Positions 35,902-49,366 of a stretch of DNA of 64,000 nucleotides are shown piece by piece (within the stretch, counting starts at the first letter, position 1; each line of letters opens with the position of its first letter). The DNA is from Gerris lacustris. Its lineage: Eukaryota > Arthropoda > Insecta > Hemiptera > Gerridae. The notes under the pieces are model-generated. The model was given only the letters and a program-made list of their open reading frames with translations, was not told the DNA's origin and made no database searches. The stretch spans positions 31,716,260 through 31,780,259 of the forward strand of contig OX578283.1 in the NCBI GenBank assembly GCA_951217055.1, in the 5' to 3' direction. Both the position numbers and the translations under genes were made by a program.

Positions 35902-36482
35902 TGCTTCCGAGCTTACCAAAGGTAACGGAAGCTTAGAGATCGTTCTGAAGAACGAAAATATTTTATGTCTACGATTTTGAAAATTTTGAGACTTAAATCC
36001 GTTTCAGACACCAGGGAACATTTTTACTTCCGTATCTGTCTATCGCTACATTTTTGCGAACCAACATATCTTAAAACTATTCTAATCTGATTTTATTGAA
36101 ATTTGGATGGTAGGTCATAATTGCTGGTAGCCAATTGTTGGTCCCATATAAGTTTCAACCTTCTGCGCCCATTTTTTTCTTTTCAACATGCGCACAAACA
36201 TACATTTATTGCACCAAAAGTTCTCATTTGATTTTTATGAAATTTGGATAGTTTGCCGGAAGTAGACCGCAGATAGCACCAGATTAATTTAAACAATCTG
36301 CGATCTTTATTTTTTGCTTAATTGATAGTTTAATTTACGTAAAAATATCAAAAGAATTTTGACTTAACAAAAACGGGGAAATAGTTGAATAAATTAGACA
36401 AAGGCTTGTAACAGCATAAAATCAATAAACTACTTGATAGGATGCGAGGAAGCTATGCGCCTCACTAATTGGCTATCTATTT
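35902..36482 (+). repeat. 600-bp dispersed repeat, copy C
   Basis: Same start (GCTTCCGAGCTTACC) and same end (CACTAATTGGCTATC) as copy A, on the same strand, with more substitutions and indels. Confidence 0.8.
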
Positions 36483-39400
36483 TTACAACCTAATTAAAAT
36501 TTTGATCTTCATTTGGGAGATTATCCTCGTATCCTTAGTGTTACATTGTGATCTTTGAAAAATCATATAATAAGTTATAACATTAATATTATATAACTTC
36601 TATCAGATAATAGCAAAACATGAGCGTCATGAGTCATAAGTCATAACTCTATCGAAACATTCATAATAAATATTATGCCATTATCAGCAATTGAATTCAA
36701 ATATAATTTACGAAATTTATTTTCAACCAATTAATTTTTCCTCAATTAAAATTTAGTTCTAATAAATCTTGTTGAAATACCTAGTTAATAAGTACGAAGA
36801 AATAAACGTCCTAAGTGACAATTGAAATCAATATAAAATGGCTTTCACAGTCGTTGTCACTTATATTAACCTTGTTTTGTTTTTTCATTTGGCGCTACAC
36901 TTATTAATAAAATGAGTCCAGTTGTCTATTCCACACTAAAATTGTGCCATCGATGATTTTTTTATTTACGTCATCTGGAATTGAACGCTCCACCTAGTGT
37001 ATTATAAGAAGTAATTTTGTGAGCAGTAATTGTTGTATTAGCAGAAAATAGAGAATATGAATCAATATTGTAGAAATGATTTCTTTTTAGGTAAAACCGA
37101 GGACCCTTATCATTTCTTGTCTGTGTACTTAGTGTAATATAAGCAGTAATTTTGCAGAAAATAGAACATATGAATCAATATTGTAAAAAGATGTATTTTT
37201 AGGTAAAACCGAGGGCCCTTATAATTTCCTGTCTGTAGTTTCTACACTGCGTTAGGGTGACAAAAAATGTGATTAAAGGTGTTTCAGATCATGATAATAA
37301 ACAGTTTAATTGTTATAGCTAATACAAACTATTAAATGGCTGACATCTTAAAAAGAGCTGGGCCTATTATGTTAACAAAATCATCCGAAATTAAATTCCC
37401 TAGAATTTAGCTTAGAAGGTTTCAGGCTCCTCCTATCTTATACATTTTCAAATTTAATTCAATTTTAATATTTCCACAGACCAGGTCAGAAAATTTGTCG
37501 AAATAATTTTCCTGTTGGAAATAAAGACTCCGAGTAGTAGACATTACATTTATTATTTCAGATATTTTATATGTTCTACTTCACTAATTATAATTCATAA
37601 CATCATCACCTTGGCTGGAAAATTCTTATCCCAGCTAGTGTGTTTACCTTATCTGCTGACCTTTATGTCTCGATTTTTCCTATCCTCCAATTTTCTTTAT
37701 TAAATCCACTGTATCCTCCAATTTTCTTTATTAAATCCACTGTATCCTCTTATATATTCTGTTCAATTCCACGCTTCTGGATATCCCTTCTAATCAGATA
37801 TATCTGTTTCATTATGCTTACTATGCAACCTAAACTTACCTTTAAGCATTTAAAAAAGGGAATTTTTTAAGTACTTATTGGCTTTGCATTAATTTTTTCC
37901 TTCTATTGCTAAGAAATATTTACTTTAATGAACAAAATAACAGAGGAATATCCATGTTCAAGATGTTAATAGTTATTTTTTATTATATAATAAATTTTCA
38001 AAACCTAGAGAGATCGTAAAAAATCCCAAAGATATTAAAATACAAAATAACTTATTCAATGTTAAGCTTTTGCTTTAAGTAATAAAGGCCGTCAGAAAAC
38101 AATATTCTTCATTGGCAATTAAAAACTCAGAATTTTTAAGTCTAAATTGATTGTAGTTCAATAATCCCCACTTACTCTTCGTGAAATTTGACCAGAATTC
38201 CAAATATAATTCTTTTAAAGGGTACCTACTTTTTAAATTAAAATTGTAGATAAAATATAATTTTAATATCATATCTAAATATCGCACATTTTACCTTGTT
38301 TCTATCCTTCGGATTATTACGTCAACATGTTTGAACCTATTTCTAACGAAGTTTCAACTTCATTGAAGATCACTGAGGTGAAAGACAATCTTCTGGTTTT
38401 TTTATGACTGTTAACTTGTTTTTATGACTGTTAACTTTGCATTTTTTATAACTAACTTGACCTAACTTCAAGATAAAATTCAAGAAATATCATAAAATAC
38501 TGTTATTGTAGCGTAGACTCTCATTATGGGTTATTGTCTAGCTAAACGATTTGTTTCAATATTATTTATAAATAGAATGTTAAGCTCCTTTTCTTATAGT
38601 ATGTATAACTAAGTCTTTTATCTTTCCTTGTATTTACTTTTAACTACTGTGGGGTTTCTTTCTGATATAAGAAGAGGGATAGTTATCATACAAGCACCAA
38701 TATTTTAATAGAAAAACCATTAAAGAAACTGAAAAAAATGATCATAAAGTAATTTGAGAAGTCTGCTACATTGCATGAGATGGTTCACTATTGGTTTATT
38801 GAATCCCATAAATAAATAACCATTTATTAGAAATTACCATTTGTTTTTATAATATTCAATACTTAATTAATTTCATATTAATTCTAAATAAGCAATTGCC
38901 GTGGTGCTGAATTTCATATCAGGACAAATTATTCTGCGCAAATGACTTCGGTTCAAATGACTTCTCTAGAAATGGTCAAAAGGATTTATACCGCCCAACA
39001 AAACGTGTATTTCATATTTTGCATAAATATTTGGGTATGAGAAAGATATAGGCGAGGTTTGTTCACACTTTAAAATGAATAAAAAATTATTTATTATTTC
39101 TTATAACTCATAAGAAACTTATCACATTAATTGCTAAAAAATAAGTTTAACAGTCATGCTTTTTACCCTTTGTACTGACAACTTAAATTCAAATCTAGTT
39201 TTTTTTTGTTTCAAAGGATCAACTTTTTGTATCTTGCTGCTATTCCCATTGTTTATTTCATTCTTTTTTTTTAGAAGCTTCCCATTTGATGTTTTTACAC
39301 TGTTAGCTAAATCATTAGACAAAGAGTCATTATTTCTTCTTTACACAGAGAGAAGCTGTCGCTTTGTATTTTAAATTTTTATTTAGACAAAAGGGCGTCA

Positions 39401-40060
39401 TTCCTCTCGGGTATAAAGATAAAGAAATCTAAATACATAACATTTAAAGTAATTACAATTTTTATCATTTTTATGTTAATATAGTTTATGGATTGATTAT
39501 TTAGGTATATTGAAGCTTGTTTTAATTTGTTTTTTATCTATCATATTAATCTAATCAAGTAAGAATTAAATGTACCAATATAAATATATTTTCACGAAAG
39601 TACTCATATCTAATATACCTTTTTGGAAAAAATGGTTGTTTACTAAATTATAAAAAAAAAAAATTGGTATTACATCCCCATATTTCTTACTCAAAAACTA
39701 TTCTATACTCTGAAGTATCTTTAACACTGTCAGTAGAATTTCCGGTATTGGAAGAATATCTTATCAAGATTGAATGATTTTAAATCAAATTTACCGTTTT
39801 TTATTATTTTAATCAAAATAATTATTTAACTATCTACTGTTTTTTAAGGGTGTTCGACAACCTGGTCTTATACACCCAAATTTAAAAAAAAGTTGATAGT
39901 AATATAAGTTAAAAGGTGAGTTTGGACCTATCAATTAGGCCCTTATTGGTGCAATTTTATTATCTCCGTGGTAGAGAGTTCCAGTCACTTCACGTTTTAT
40001 TGTACCACAGTTCAATGTACCACTGAAGCAAATATTATCATTAGTGAGTCATCTAAATCA
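36483..40060. other. intergenic, small tandem repeats only
   Basis: Contains a two-unit repeat of about 125 bp at 37010-37235 (GGTAAAACCGAGG in each) and a 34-bp unit repeated twice at 37683-37750 (TATCCTCCAATTTTCTTTA). I see no gene. Confidence 0.5.
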
Positions 40061-40064
40061 GAGC

Positions 40065-40165
40065 ATAGTGGCGCGGAATCGAACCCACGACCTCGTGCTG
40101 CCCTCGATTCATTGATGGCCGAGTATACGTGACAAATGATTAAGCCACACGCTGGCTCCCTCCTT
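40065..40165 (-). repeat. tRNA-derived SINE head
   Basis: On the minus strand GTGTGGCTTAATCATTTG (A-box-like) and GGGTTCGATTCC (perfect B box, plus 40075-40086) are about 60 bp apart, within GAGCCAGCGTGTGGC...CGTGGGTTCGATTCCGCGCC. A non-tRNA body could extend left to about 39900. Confidence 0.5.
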
Positions 40166-40917
40166 TAAGAAAGAGATTTATTTCAAGGGACTGTTTTTTT
40201 AACAATAATTTTATTTTTTTTAACCCCTATCTAACATATAATTATAGCAATAATAAAAATAGGCATTAACGCAACATAAAAAAAACCTATTCTCGGTTGA
40301 ATGCAAGAAAAATACGAAAAGAACTTTTGATCCGATTATTCGAAAAAAACAAAAATCTGACATATGCTTCTATTACTTCAATACGGATTAGTTTGGATAT
40401 TGTTTAAATCTACCAAGATTCAGTTATCTCTAGATTACATTTTTCGCTAAATAAAGTTTTGTTAGTTCGAAGGTTATTTTCATCCATTATTTTTCATAAT
40501 AATAGTTATGCATACTTTGTTAAAATATATTAATAATATGTATAATCCTGCTGTAGAACTAGTTAGCTTTGTCCATCATATTTTATGAAAGGATATCCTT
40601 TTGAAGTATATACTACATAATTAATTTGTCAATATGATTTTAGGACACAAAGGTGATGTACTAAAGCTTTATGGACAATGTTGGTGACAAAGTGGTGCTA
40701 GTGTTCTGTGTTCTAGCAATTTCTATGGAAATATTTTTCTCATTTCTCCCTGACTAGTTGAAAGTAAGAGTTAGTACAATCTATATCTGTAATTAGTTGT
40801 TTTATATTTGACCTATCTTACACATGAAAATTGTTTTTATTACCTACCATTGTTATACCTGTTGCACACTGTATTATAGAATCGGGTTTAATGTTAGAAA
40901 TGTAATAATAACCAATT

Positions 40918-41034
40918 AATTAGTCTAATTAACTATTAAAACAAAGGGATATTTAGAACTTTTGGACAAAGAAACATTACACTTCTGTATATAGAAGTGC
41001 AAATACCTCTTTGTCTTAATAGTTAATTAGACTA
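40918..41034. repeat. small inverted repeat, ATATCCCTTTGT family
   Basis: TTAGTCTAATTAACTATTAA at 40920 faces TTAATAGTTAATTAGACTAA at 41014, with ACAAAGG next to each arm. Diverged relatives with CCCTTTGTGTTAATAGTT lie at 51290-51490. Confidence 0.75.
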
Positions 41035-41114
41035 AGGGATATTATCACATTAAAGCACGTATACTAAAGCGTCAAAAACCATTGAGGATTTATTGAAACG
41101 TTATCTCTCAGCTT

Positions 41115-41118
<4 letters not shown>

Positions 41119-41149
<31 letters not shown>
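41119..41149. repeat. (TA)n microsatellite
   Basis: About 15 TA units without interruption. Confidence 0.95.
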
Positions 41150-41151
<2 letters not shown>

Positions 41152-42239
41152 CTGTCCTCTTAATCTTCTACAACTCCTGTTTTAAAGATGGCCGAAGTAA
41201 ACATTGTACGTGTTCAACTGAATGTTAGTTTTTTAACAAAAAAAAAACATTTTTATATGATTATATGCATGCTTATATGGCGTTTTATGTTTGTGCATCC
41301 AATTCCATTGGAAACCATCCAACGGAAGGTTTTAGCTATTCCATACGTTTTCCCCACTTGGAAAACCCCCTTTTTCCAACATTTTTATGGAAATTAACAT
41401 TTTATTTCTTAATAAAAATTAATTTTATCGAAAATTCTCCAGGTTAAAAGTTCTTAAAAAAAAGTCACTCGGGAATCTAGAAATAGGTGTGATGGTAAAT
41501 GTAAATTTACCGATTCTATCAAGAGTTTACTGTAAATCTTATAAGATAGACAAATATCCACTTAAAATTAAACTCTGATTAAATAGAAGTTCATATTTAT
41601 GTCAATTATCAAACGAACTATTGAGGTTTTTAAGATTAGCTCTTTTTCTTTCATTTATAAGCAATTAGTTTTAAAGCATCGATCCATAACAATTCTTATT
41701 TGAGGTTGACAATAAACTAATCAAGTTTACTTTCGGTGTTTTATTCACCAGGCAGTAGATACTTGTTTAAAAAAAAGAACATGCTTTAGGTCTAACTAAT
41801 AAAAGTGAATTGTGATTAAGAGATAGAGTCTAGGAGGAGAAGCATGGGTTGAGGTGGTCAAACACAGAGTTTAAGGGCAATATTGTGCAGGGGATGGCTT
41901 TCTGTTGAGGCTGTAGTTAGAAGACCAACCCGGCTGTCCCGTTCTTAAACTCCAGTTCTCATTAACCAGTAATAGTTCCCTTACCAATCAGCTTACAACA
42001 TCCTAATCTTGCGACAAACCCTACACGCTCTGTTACACATCCCCTTTTACTTTCCTCCAATTTCATCAAGGCCATCTAAGCTTTTATTGTCTTGATCAAG
42101 TAATGAGTAACTTCACACAGAACCGAACAAAAATAGAAGATTATATAAATACCCCGTAGTATTGTGTCTTGTTGATCCGGAAAGGAACGTGTATAAAATT
42201 AAAAATGAACAGGTATTGAGTTAAAAACTTAACTCTAAG

Positions 42240-42680
42240 TTAATACGTGTCATTAACCAAAGTTAAGACAAAATAGTCTGCCATAACATACATAATCATA
42301 CATTTGATCCTCAAATATCGTCCAAATTTGAGCGAAATCGGACCAGTAGGTCGCGAGAAATAGATGTTTGGAGGATTTTCTCTTTCCACATGCGCACAGG
42401 CTACTATAATATGAATTCCAATTACAATGGAATTCATAGGGAACGTCTTAAGGCATGCCTGAAAATTTCATCAAAATCGGATGAAAATTGTGGAAGTAAT
42501 GCGAATGGCATGGATTCGAGGACACACAGACCGACAAAAAGAAACAAAACTAAATTTTTTCAGGAAGGTCGAAAATGTAAAATGACAGGGTAAATGTTGA
42601 TCTTGAAAGGAAAAAATGTTCACAATGTGTGTGTTGAGAGTGAACACGTACTTCCGCTACCTTAGTAGACTCGGAGGCAA
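42240..42680 (+). repeat. diverged relative of the 600-bp repeat
   Basis: Has the same plan: AAATTTGAGCGAAATCGG, CACATGCGCACA, TTTCATCAAAATCGG, ACAGACCGACAAAAAG, and an end like CCTTAGTAGACTCGGAGGC. Much diverged from copies A-C. Confidence 0.5.
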
Positions 42681-43266
42681 AATAATGAGAGTTCAAATAA
42701 AATAAGTCGGTTTGTTTTACTCTAATCTTTTCCCACTACATGATGGGACGGACAGAGGGATGATTCCGGTTGCACTAGTGAATTGATGTAGTAGATAAAT
42801 TCATCAATACCAAATAATGTGACTAAATCGATAGAATACACATTTTATTTTATTGTTACTTGAATCTTTTGGTGAGTGGAGTGATCGAACCTATTGTCCA
42901 ACATGACACCGTGACATAACTTATAGAAAAGAAAATAAGTAGGATTAAAAAGGGATTATCTACATTCAGTCCGGATAATAAAGGACTTGCGAAGTTTATA
43001 CATAAAAGACTTCTTGACAATGGAAATTAATCAAAATGGCATCTCTGCGGTTAATGAACTCGAACCAGAACCAGAAACCTTTAGATCTTCAGTAGACTTG
43101 AGAAAATCAGTAAACAAAGATTTATAAATCTTTACTTAATTTATTTTTTGTTTAGTTTTAATTATTCGACACCTATAATCTAGGCAAGAAAGTTTATATT
43201 AGATTTCAATGTGAAACAAAGTTTAAATAATTTATAATTTGGATTTGTTTAGAAAGGAGGTGAATA

Positions 43267-45148
43267 TTTTTTTTTTTTTTTTTTTTTTTTTCTATTTATT
43301 TCCACCAAAACATAAAATGATACAAAAATAAATAAATTAATAAAATATAAAAGTATTAATAACAAAATAAACAATTTGTGATAAGTTCAGTAAAATTAGT
43401 TGTCATACTGGTGATAAATCATTAGTTAAAATATTAAGTAATTGGTGAGGACCCTCAGTAAGTGTCAAAGCACTTAGAGCGAGGGCCCTGTCTCGAGTTT
43501 TATATTATTAGCAAATTAACTGTGTTTAATCATAAGAAACATGTTATCATAAAAAATAAAAAAATAAATAAATAAATAAAATAATAAAAAACAAATAAAA
43601 AAAAATTAAAAAAATTAAAAGAAAGACACTATACTATTTATTAATTAAGGTATAGAAATATTTTTTAACCTCTTTTTTAAAATGTTTGAAATTATCAATA
43701 TTTTTAAGTGATTTTGGTAGGAGATTGTAGAAAACAGGCCCTAAATAAGACGGATGTCTTTGTTTTCTCTCTGTTCGACAACAAGGTGTGGGTACATATC
43801 CAGAAGTTTGTGATCTTGTTTTATAATTATGTTGTACAGTCAGTCTTGTCTGGTTTTGGAAGAAATTAAGTAAAACTGCATTTTTATATAATAAATCTAG
43901 AGGTAAAACATTGAATTCATCAAAGGTCAAAACTGATGGATATACTCTTGGTTTTTTTAAACATATTTTTATAATTCGTTTTTGAATTATTCTTACTTGT
44001 TCTAGATCAGATTGAGCAGAACTTCCCCACGCTATTAAACAATAATTTAAAATAGATTCTGTAAAAGCATGGTAAAGTAGTTTTAAAACAGATTTATTAG
44101 CGAACTGTCTTACTGTAATGAAAGTATGTATTGTCATTCTTACTCTTTTAAGTACCCATTCAATCTGTTCTTTCCAGTTCAAGTGACAGTCTATTATAAC
44201 TCCTAAGTATTTAGTACTCCGTATTCTGTCAATCGTTGTGTTACATGAGCAATTGTCTAATTGTTTTTGTTTTGTATTATCACGTACAGTACGACCAGTC
44301 ATTGAAAGTAAATTGTATGTTAATATGGTTTTACAGTCAGTGTCATGTATTTTCAAATTTCTAAAATCTAGTGGCTGTCCTCGTATGTCATGTGAGAAAC
44401 ACATGTATTTAGTTTTTGTCAAGTTCAAAGTCAGTAGGTTACAGTCAAACCATGCTTTTACTCTTGAGATTCCTATTTCTGCTTTTTTTAAGACCTCTTC
44501 CCATGTTTCACCCCTAAAGTATAAGAGTGTGTCGTCAACAAAAGATATAATATCAGAGTATGTGTCTGTTAGTTCTAGTAAGTCATTGATGTAGGTTAGA
44601 AACATCCATGGTGCAGTCACTGTCCCTTGTGGTGTTCCAAAAGTTACATCAGTAAGTTCACTAATAAGTCCATTAAGTTTAACTTAATGTGTTCTGTTCT
44701 GTAGGTAACTTGTAAACAATTTGTGGCACGTGCCCCGTATACCTAAAGCGTGAAGTTTTTTTTAATAATAAATCATGTGACACTGTGTCGAATGCTTTTT
44801 TTAAGTCTATAAATACAGCTATACTTTTATTCCCCACGTCTAAGTCATCAGTAATGAGTTGAGTCAGTTTATACACAGCGTCTGCAGTGTTCTTGTTTTT
44901 AATATATCCATACTGTTTTGGTGAGATGATGTGATGAGTTTGTAAATAGTCAACAAGTCTATTTTTAACGCATTTCTCTATTATTTTAGATATATTTGAT
45001 ACTATTGATATGGGTCTGTAGTTGGCAGGGTCTGTCTTGTCACCTTGTTTATGTAATGGCGTTACTATGGTACGTTTCAGTATGTCTGGAAATACACCTT
45101 GTTTAAGAGAAAGATTACATATAAATGTTATAGGTTTTATATGAATAA
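43267..45148 (-). mobile_element. non-LTR retrotransposon (LINE), 5'-truncated
   Basis: The minus-strand element ends in a poly(A) tail (T run 43267-43291). Upstream are a 3' UTR of about 340 nt and reverse transcriptase from PITFICNLSLKQGVFPDIL through NYRPISIVSNISKIIEK, IDLKKAFDTVSHDLLL, GTPQGTV and the catalytic SFVDDTLLY, to the C-terminal LEQVRIIQKR region. The endonuclease and 5' parts are absent. Clade (Jockey, CR1 or related) not resolved. No target duplication found. Confidence 0.88.
43634..45148 (-). pseudogene. LINE reverse transcriptase, disrupted
   Basis: The RT domain is nearly continuous but broken by a one-base indel in an A run at about 44756-44764 (after DLLLKK) and by an in-frame TAA at about 44692. 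The rest runs open to the stop at 43634. The FVDD box keeps both catalytic aspartates. Few lesions suggest moderate age. Confidence 0.85.
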
Positions 45149-46427
45149 AACAACTTTCTCAACACTTATTTGTAAATCCGATGTCTCGGTAAAACAAATT
45201 TGTTTTGTAAGGTTTAGTAGCTGTATCCAGTTAACATAAGGTCTATTATGAATCTTTTAGCTGAACATTTAATGCTTTTTTTAAATCTGATTTGTTTCCT
45301 CCTCAATTGTATTTAACTGGCATAAAAATACGATTGGTATATCTTCTATTCCATGGAGCAGGGTGTCTATGGAATAACTGTCCTAAATAAAATGTCGGTA
45401 ACAGTGTACACGCATTCGCACCTACTAATAATAATACAAATCTTTAACAACAGAATGTGAAAATAAATCTTGTTTTTTTTTATATATAAAGAAAGTTAAA
45501 GTTATTTAATCTCGTTTTCATGATGTATGTATGCAGAAATTGAAATAAATATACATATATATCATTATCAATTATCATAATAATGGAATCAACATTGCCT
45601 AATTATTGAAAGTGATCCATTTTAAATCCTTTACACTTTTTAAATTATTGTAATAATGGGATCAACATTGCCAAATAATTGAAATTAATTCACCATATAT
45701 TTCTTTTCATGAAAAGAGAAGCTAGGTTATCAGAATTAAAGTGCCATTTTAAAATTACAGCACTTCAAATTTCCAGGTTTATATAGAAGGGCTTTAATAC
45801 ATGAAATATTCTTTGAAATATGCAATCCATAGCTTACATATAATTATTCGTTTTCTTAAATAAAATGTAGATAGTTTTTAGCTATAGATAATTCTATTTA
45901 AATTTTACTAGTAACTAATTTCGTTTCGAGTTTTTATTTATGAATGCGTTTTACGTTCGAAGCTCTAATTCATTCGAACCTTTTTATCAATCATTATCTA
46001 AAAGATAATTTCTGAGCTGGTGAAAAAGAAAAAATAGACGAGAACATTATTTAGGATAATCTTCGGCAGTAGAAAAATGAAAAGTAGTTGAGCGAGTCTG
46101 GAACTAATGGCATACGAATGAACATGGAGTGGTCAAGAACCTGCCACAATAGAGTTGAGAACAACATTAAAAAAAAAAAAAAAAAATCCAGTAAAAAGTT
46201 CGTATTGAGTATGGAATTTATGGTTAAAAAGGAAAATGAATAACTTTGCTTAAAAGAAAAAAAAAACAACATAAATCTGATTGAAAGGGAATTGTTCTAA
46301 TAAATATGTTGGGCAAAAGGGATTGGTTAAAATACTGAGACCAAATGGTTAAATAAATAAATAAGCCTATGTTTAGTTTATTTTACTTCGATTATGAACT
46401 GATAATATTGCATTATAAACCACCATA

Positions 46428-46712
46428 TAACTATTCGTCCGATTTTAATGAAATTTAGATTGTAGTTCATAATAAGCCTATTGTTGGTCACCTTCTTCGC
46501 ATTATTTTCCCTCTAGCATTTTCACAAACATTTTTTATTGCCATCTATATTAAAAGTACTTATCCGATTTTATAGAAATTAAGACGGTTTGTCAAAAGTA
46601 GCCCAGAGATGGCCCCATATCAATTTCGACTGTTTGCGCCTGTTTAATATTTATTCTTTAAAGCAAAACATTAAAAGTACACAAATATGTGCTACACTAA
46701 TAGGCAGAATAT
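46428..46712 (+). repeat. 600-bp dispersed repeat, partial copy D
   Basis: Matches the right half of copies A and C: GATTTTAATGAAATTTAG, TTCATAATAAGCC, TATTGTTGGTC, TTTTCACAAACA, and the end TGCTACACTAATAGGCAG. Confidence 0.65.
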
Positions 46713-46999
46713 TTTTACACCCTTTTATTTGAATACACTTGTTTGTGAGGTACACATTTCTTATACAATTGTAATCCACTTTACGACTAGAAAGCTGAAA
46801 CATTTTATAACTGAAGCATATTACATTCGAAACAAGTATGTCCACCGACAACCTAAGTTAATCAAAATCACAAGAAACTCAGAATAAAAATAGTTTTTTT
46901 AAAACAAAAGTTTGTTAGTTTTTACGTACAAAATCATTAGGAACTAGTTTTGCTTTTTAACCGCAATTGTTATGAACATTTTCAAAGAGTACAATATTA

Positions 47000-47131
47000 G
47001 GTTTGTTCCAGCCACACTTCAAACTGGTTTGACACTGTCGGAATGCGCATCGGACCACACTTGATCGTTTTTCGCTAATGCGCATGCGTCGTACAGTTTG
47101 GAACTAGTTTGAAGTGTGGTTGGAACAAACC
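47000..47131. mobile_element. PIF/Harbinger-like MITE, 132 bp
   Basis: Inverted ends GGTTTGTTCCAGCCACACTT and (complement) GGTTTGTTCCAACCACACTT, flanked by TTA on both sides (46997-46999, 47132-47134), the 3-bp duplication typical of PIF/Harbinger. The core has ATGCGCATGCG and no coding capacity. Confidence 0.88.
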
Positions 47132-48775
47132 TTATATATTTTATATATTATTGATCATTATAACTTTATAATATAACGTACATGTTACATTGTTGTGATG
47201 TTACAATGCTTAAAAGAAACAGTAGACCTCAAAAATATTCTTGAATATTTAGAACACCTCGTATAGAAAAAGGTTAAACAAATCAAATTTTCTTCCACGA
47301 CTCGATAATATTCATTGATAGCCCAAAATTTGTTTAAATTTAATTTAATTTTTTAAGTTATTGTTTAAACTTAAGAAAGTAGGTCTTTTGTGATTATAAA
47401 TAATATTCTAAAGCATATACTTTAAAGATAACATATATAACACTCCATTGAATATATGGCATAAATTATTTTGTAAGATGCATTTTTAAATTTTGCATTT
47501 TTTAAATAGAGATAAGGACGTATAGCATTAACAATCTATTTAATACTTATCGAAGCTTGGTCTTTTTCCTTAATTGGAGTATATGCCCACTATATCCCTC
47601 GGTTGTCATTAAATTAAGTTTTAATGTTATATAACTTTTATCATGCGCATATTTAAAAGTAATTTTCTATAATCTAATGGATACTTAGAAATAATTTTTT
47701 ATAAAAAATCATTTATGTCATCCATGTATACAAAATTTTGAAATTGGCGACATAACAAAATTGTTTTTCTTTAGAACGATGACTAAGTCATTACCGCAAT
47801 GCTTTACTTTGCTTCTGAAGCAAAAAGCATATACAAATTACTATTAAAGACGAAGAGAGGTGTACTGATAAAATAATTCTATAATTTTATCTATATCTAT
47901 CTATCAGCTTATAAGCAATTTAATAATTTTAGTCACTTATGTGCTATAGTTTAAATTTATTTATATTGTTTTAAATAATGTAGTCATAAAATAGCAATTT
48001 CTACTATTAGAACGTTATAAAAGTTTGTTTTAATTACCTGTGGTGTATTGTTTTTCATATATTGAGTATCATTTTTACACTTAAATCTTTCTTAGGGAAA
48101 ATCTTACTTTATCACTTAAGTTGTTAATAATACTATTATATCTCCAAATGTATACTTATATTTATAATATCTTAAGTATACATTTTAGTGTATGCATCAC
48201 CAATCACCAAAACAAACATCTAAAATGATTGTTTAGATTAGTTCATAAGAAAAGATTTTTAAATTTTTGTGAATTACAAATTGTTTAATTAACCATTTAG
48301 CAAATGACTAATTCTCAGAGGAAAAGAACAAATTCTGACAGGGTTTTCCCAACGAAGTTAGTCAGTGTGGATCAGTATGATTTAGACACTTAGCGAATAC
48401 AGAATGTCATTTAGATGTCTGTCATGAGATATTTTAAGTTTACCATTTTAAGTTAAGGAGTTACCAACTGCGTAATATTTTCTAATATAGAGTGATTTTC
48501 TAAGGGTTAATTTTACAATTGTGGAAGATACTGTAAATACTCAAAACACTAAGGAAGTTAACAATGGATGTTGTAAACGAATTGCGCTGGGAATTACTCC
48601 CACTCACTTACATTTGTGTTATTTAACACACAACAAATATCATCTGTTTTCTAAAATGTGCTATTTTAGAACTTCAATGGTATAAAACGTACCGTAATCC
48701 GTTGGATAAAAGATAATTAATTGATTAAGTAGTAATAAGAAGTAAGTCAATAGTTCAATATAACTATTAAGGAGC
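47132..48775. other. intergenic, no gene seen
   Basis: AT-rich throughout, with no repeat or RNA structure that I can define. Confidence 0.5.
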
Positions 48776-49015
48776 CTATTTTGAAGCCATAATAATGTAT
48801 TCAATATCAGTTTGCAGCGTGGTAATGACTAACTGGATACTGAATAGTTCAATATAAATTCAATGCACTGTACCTATAATGAACTTAGTACCAGTTAGCA
48901 GCGTCGTAATGACTAACTGAATACTGAATAGTTTAATATAAATGTTCTGTAATAATGAACTCAATATCAGTTCACATCGCTGTAATGACTAACTAATCCT
49001 GAGTAGTTTCGGTTT
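48776..49015. repeat. tandem repeat, unit about 80-90 bp, three units
   Basis: Each unit has AATGACTAACT, ACTGAATAGTTCAATATAA and ATCAGTT...AGCAGCGT-like segments. Units start near 48790, 48880 and 48955. Confidence 0.75.
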
Positions 49016-49294
49016 GTATAAAACATTTGCTATAGTGATAATAGCATATATGTACTTTTAATCTAATATCTTTAGTTAATAATGAATAACTCAATAGTTC
49101 AATATCTGTTTTATAAACTGACTACATAATTTAAAAACTAATTTTGTAGAATAGTCGAAACGGGTATGTATTAAAACATTTGAAATTCAATTTTTAAGTT
49201 TTTGGTAGTTTTCATACTACGGAAAGTTAAATTTTTAATTTAAATCAAATTATAATTATTATTAACTACGGGAAACAGACAGTGAAAAATACAC

Positions 49295-49366
49295 TCCTGT
49301 GCCGGGATTTGAACCACGGGCCTCTATATTTCCAGTATAGCGCTCTTCCATCTAAGCTACGCAGGA
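49295..49366 (-). tRNA. tRNA-like sequence, copy 1 (anticodon position reads GGA)
   Basis: On the minus strand a 72-nt sequence with acceptor TCCTGCG against CACAGGA (6 of 7 pairs), A box TAGCTTAGATGG, anticodon stem CTATA/TATAG with loop CTGGAAA, and B box GGTTCAAATCC. The T stem has two mismatches. A GGA anticodon would mean Ser, but there is no long variable arm, so a tRNA-derived repeat or pseudogene is more likely than a working tRNA. Confidence 0.45.

Noticed and set aside
44238..44594. 118-codon plus-strand open frame
   Set aside because: Antisense shadow of the LINE reverse transcriptase.
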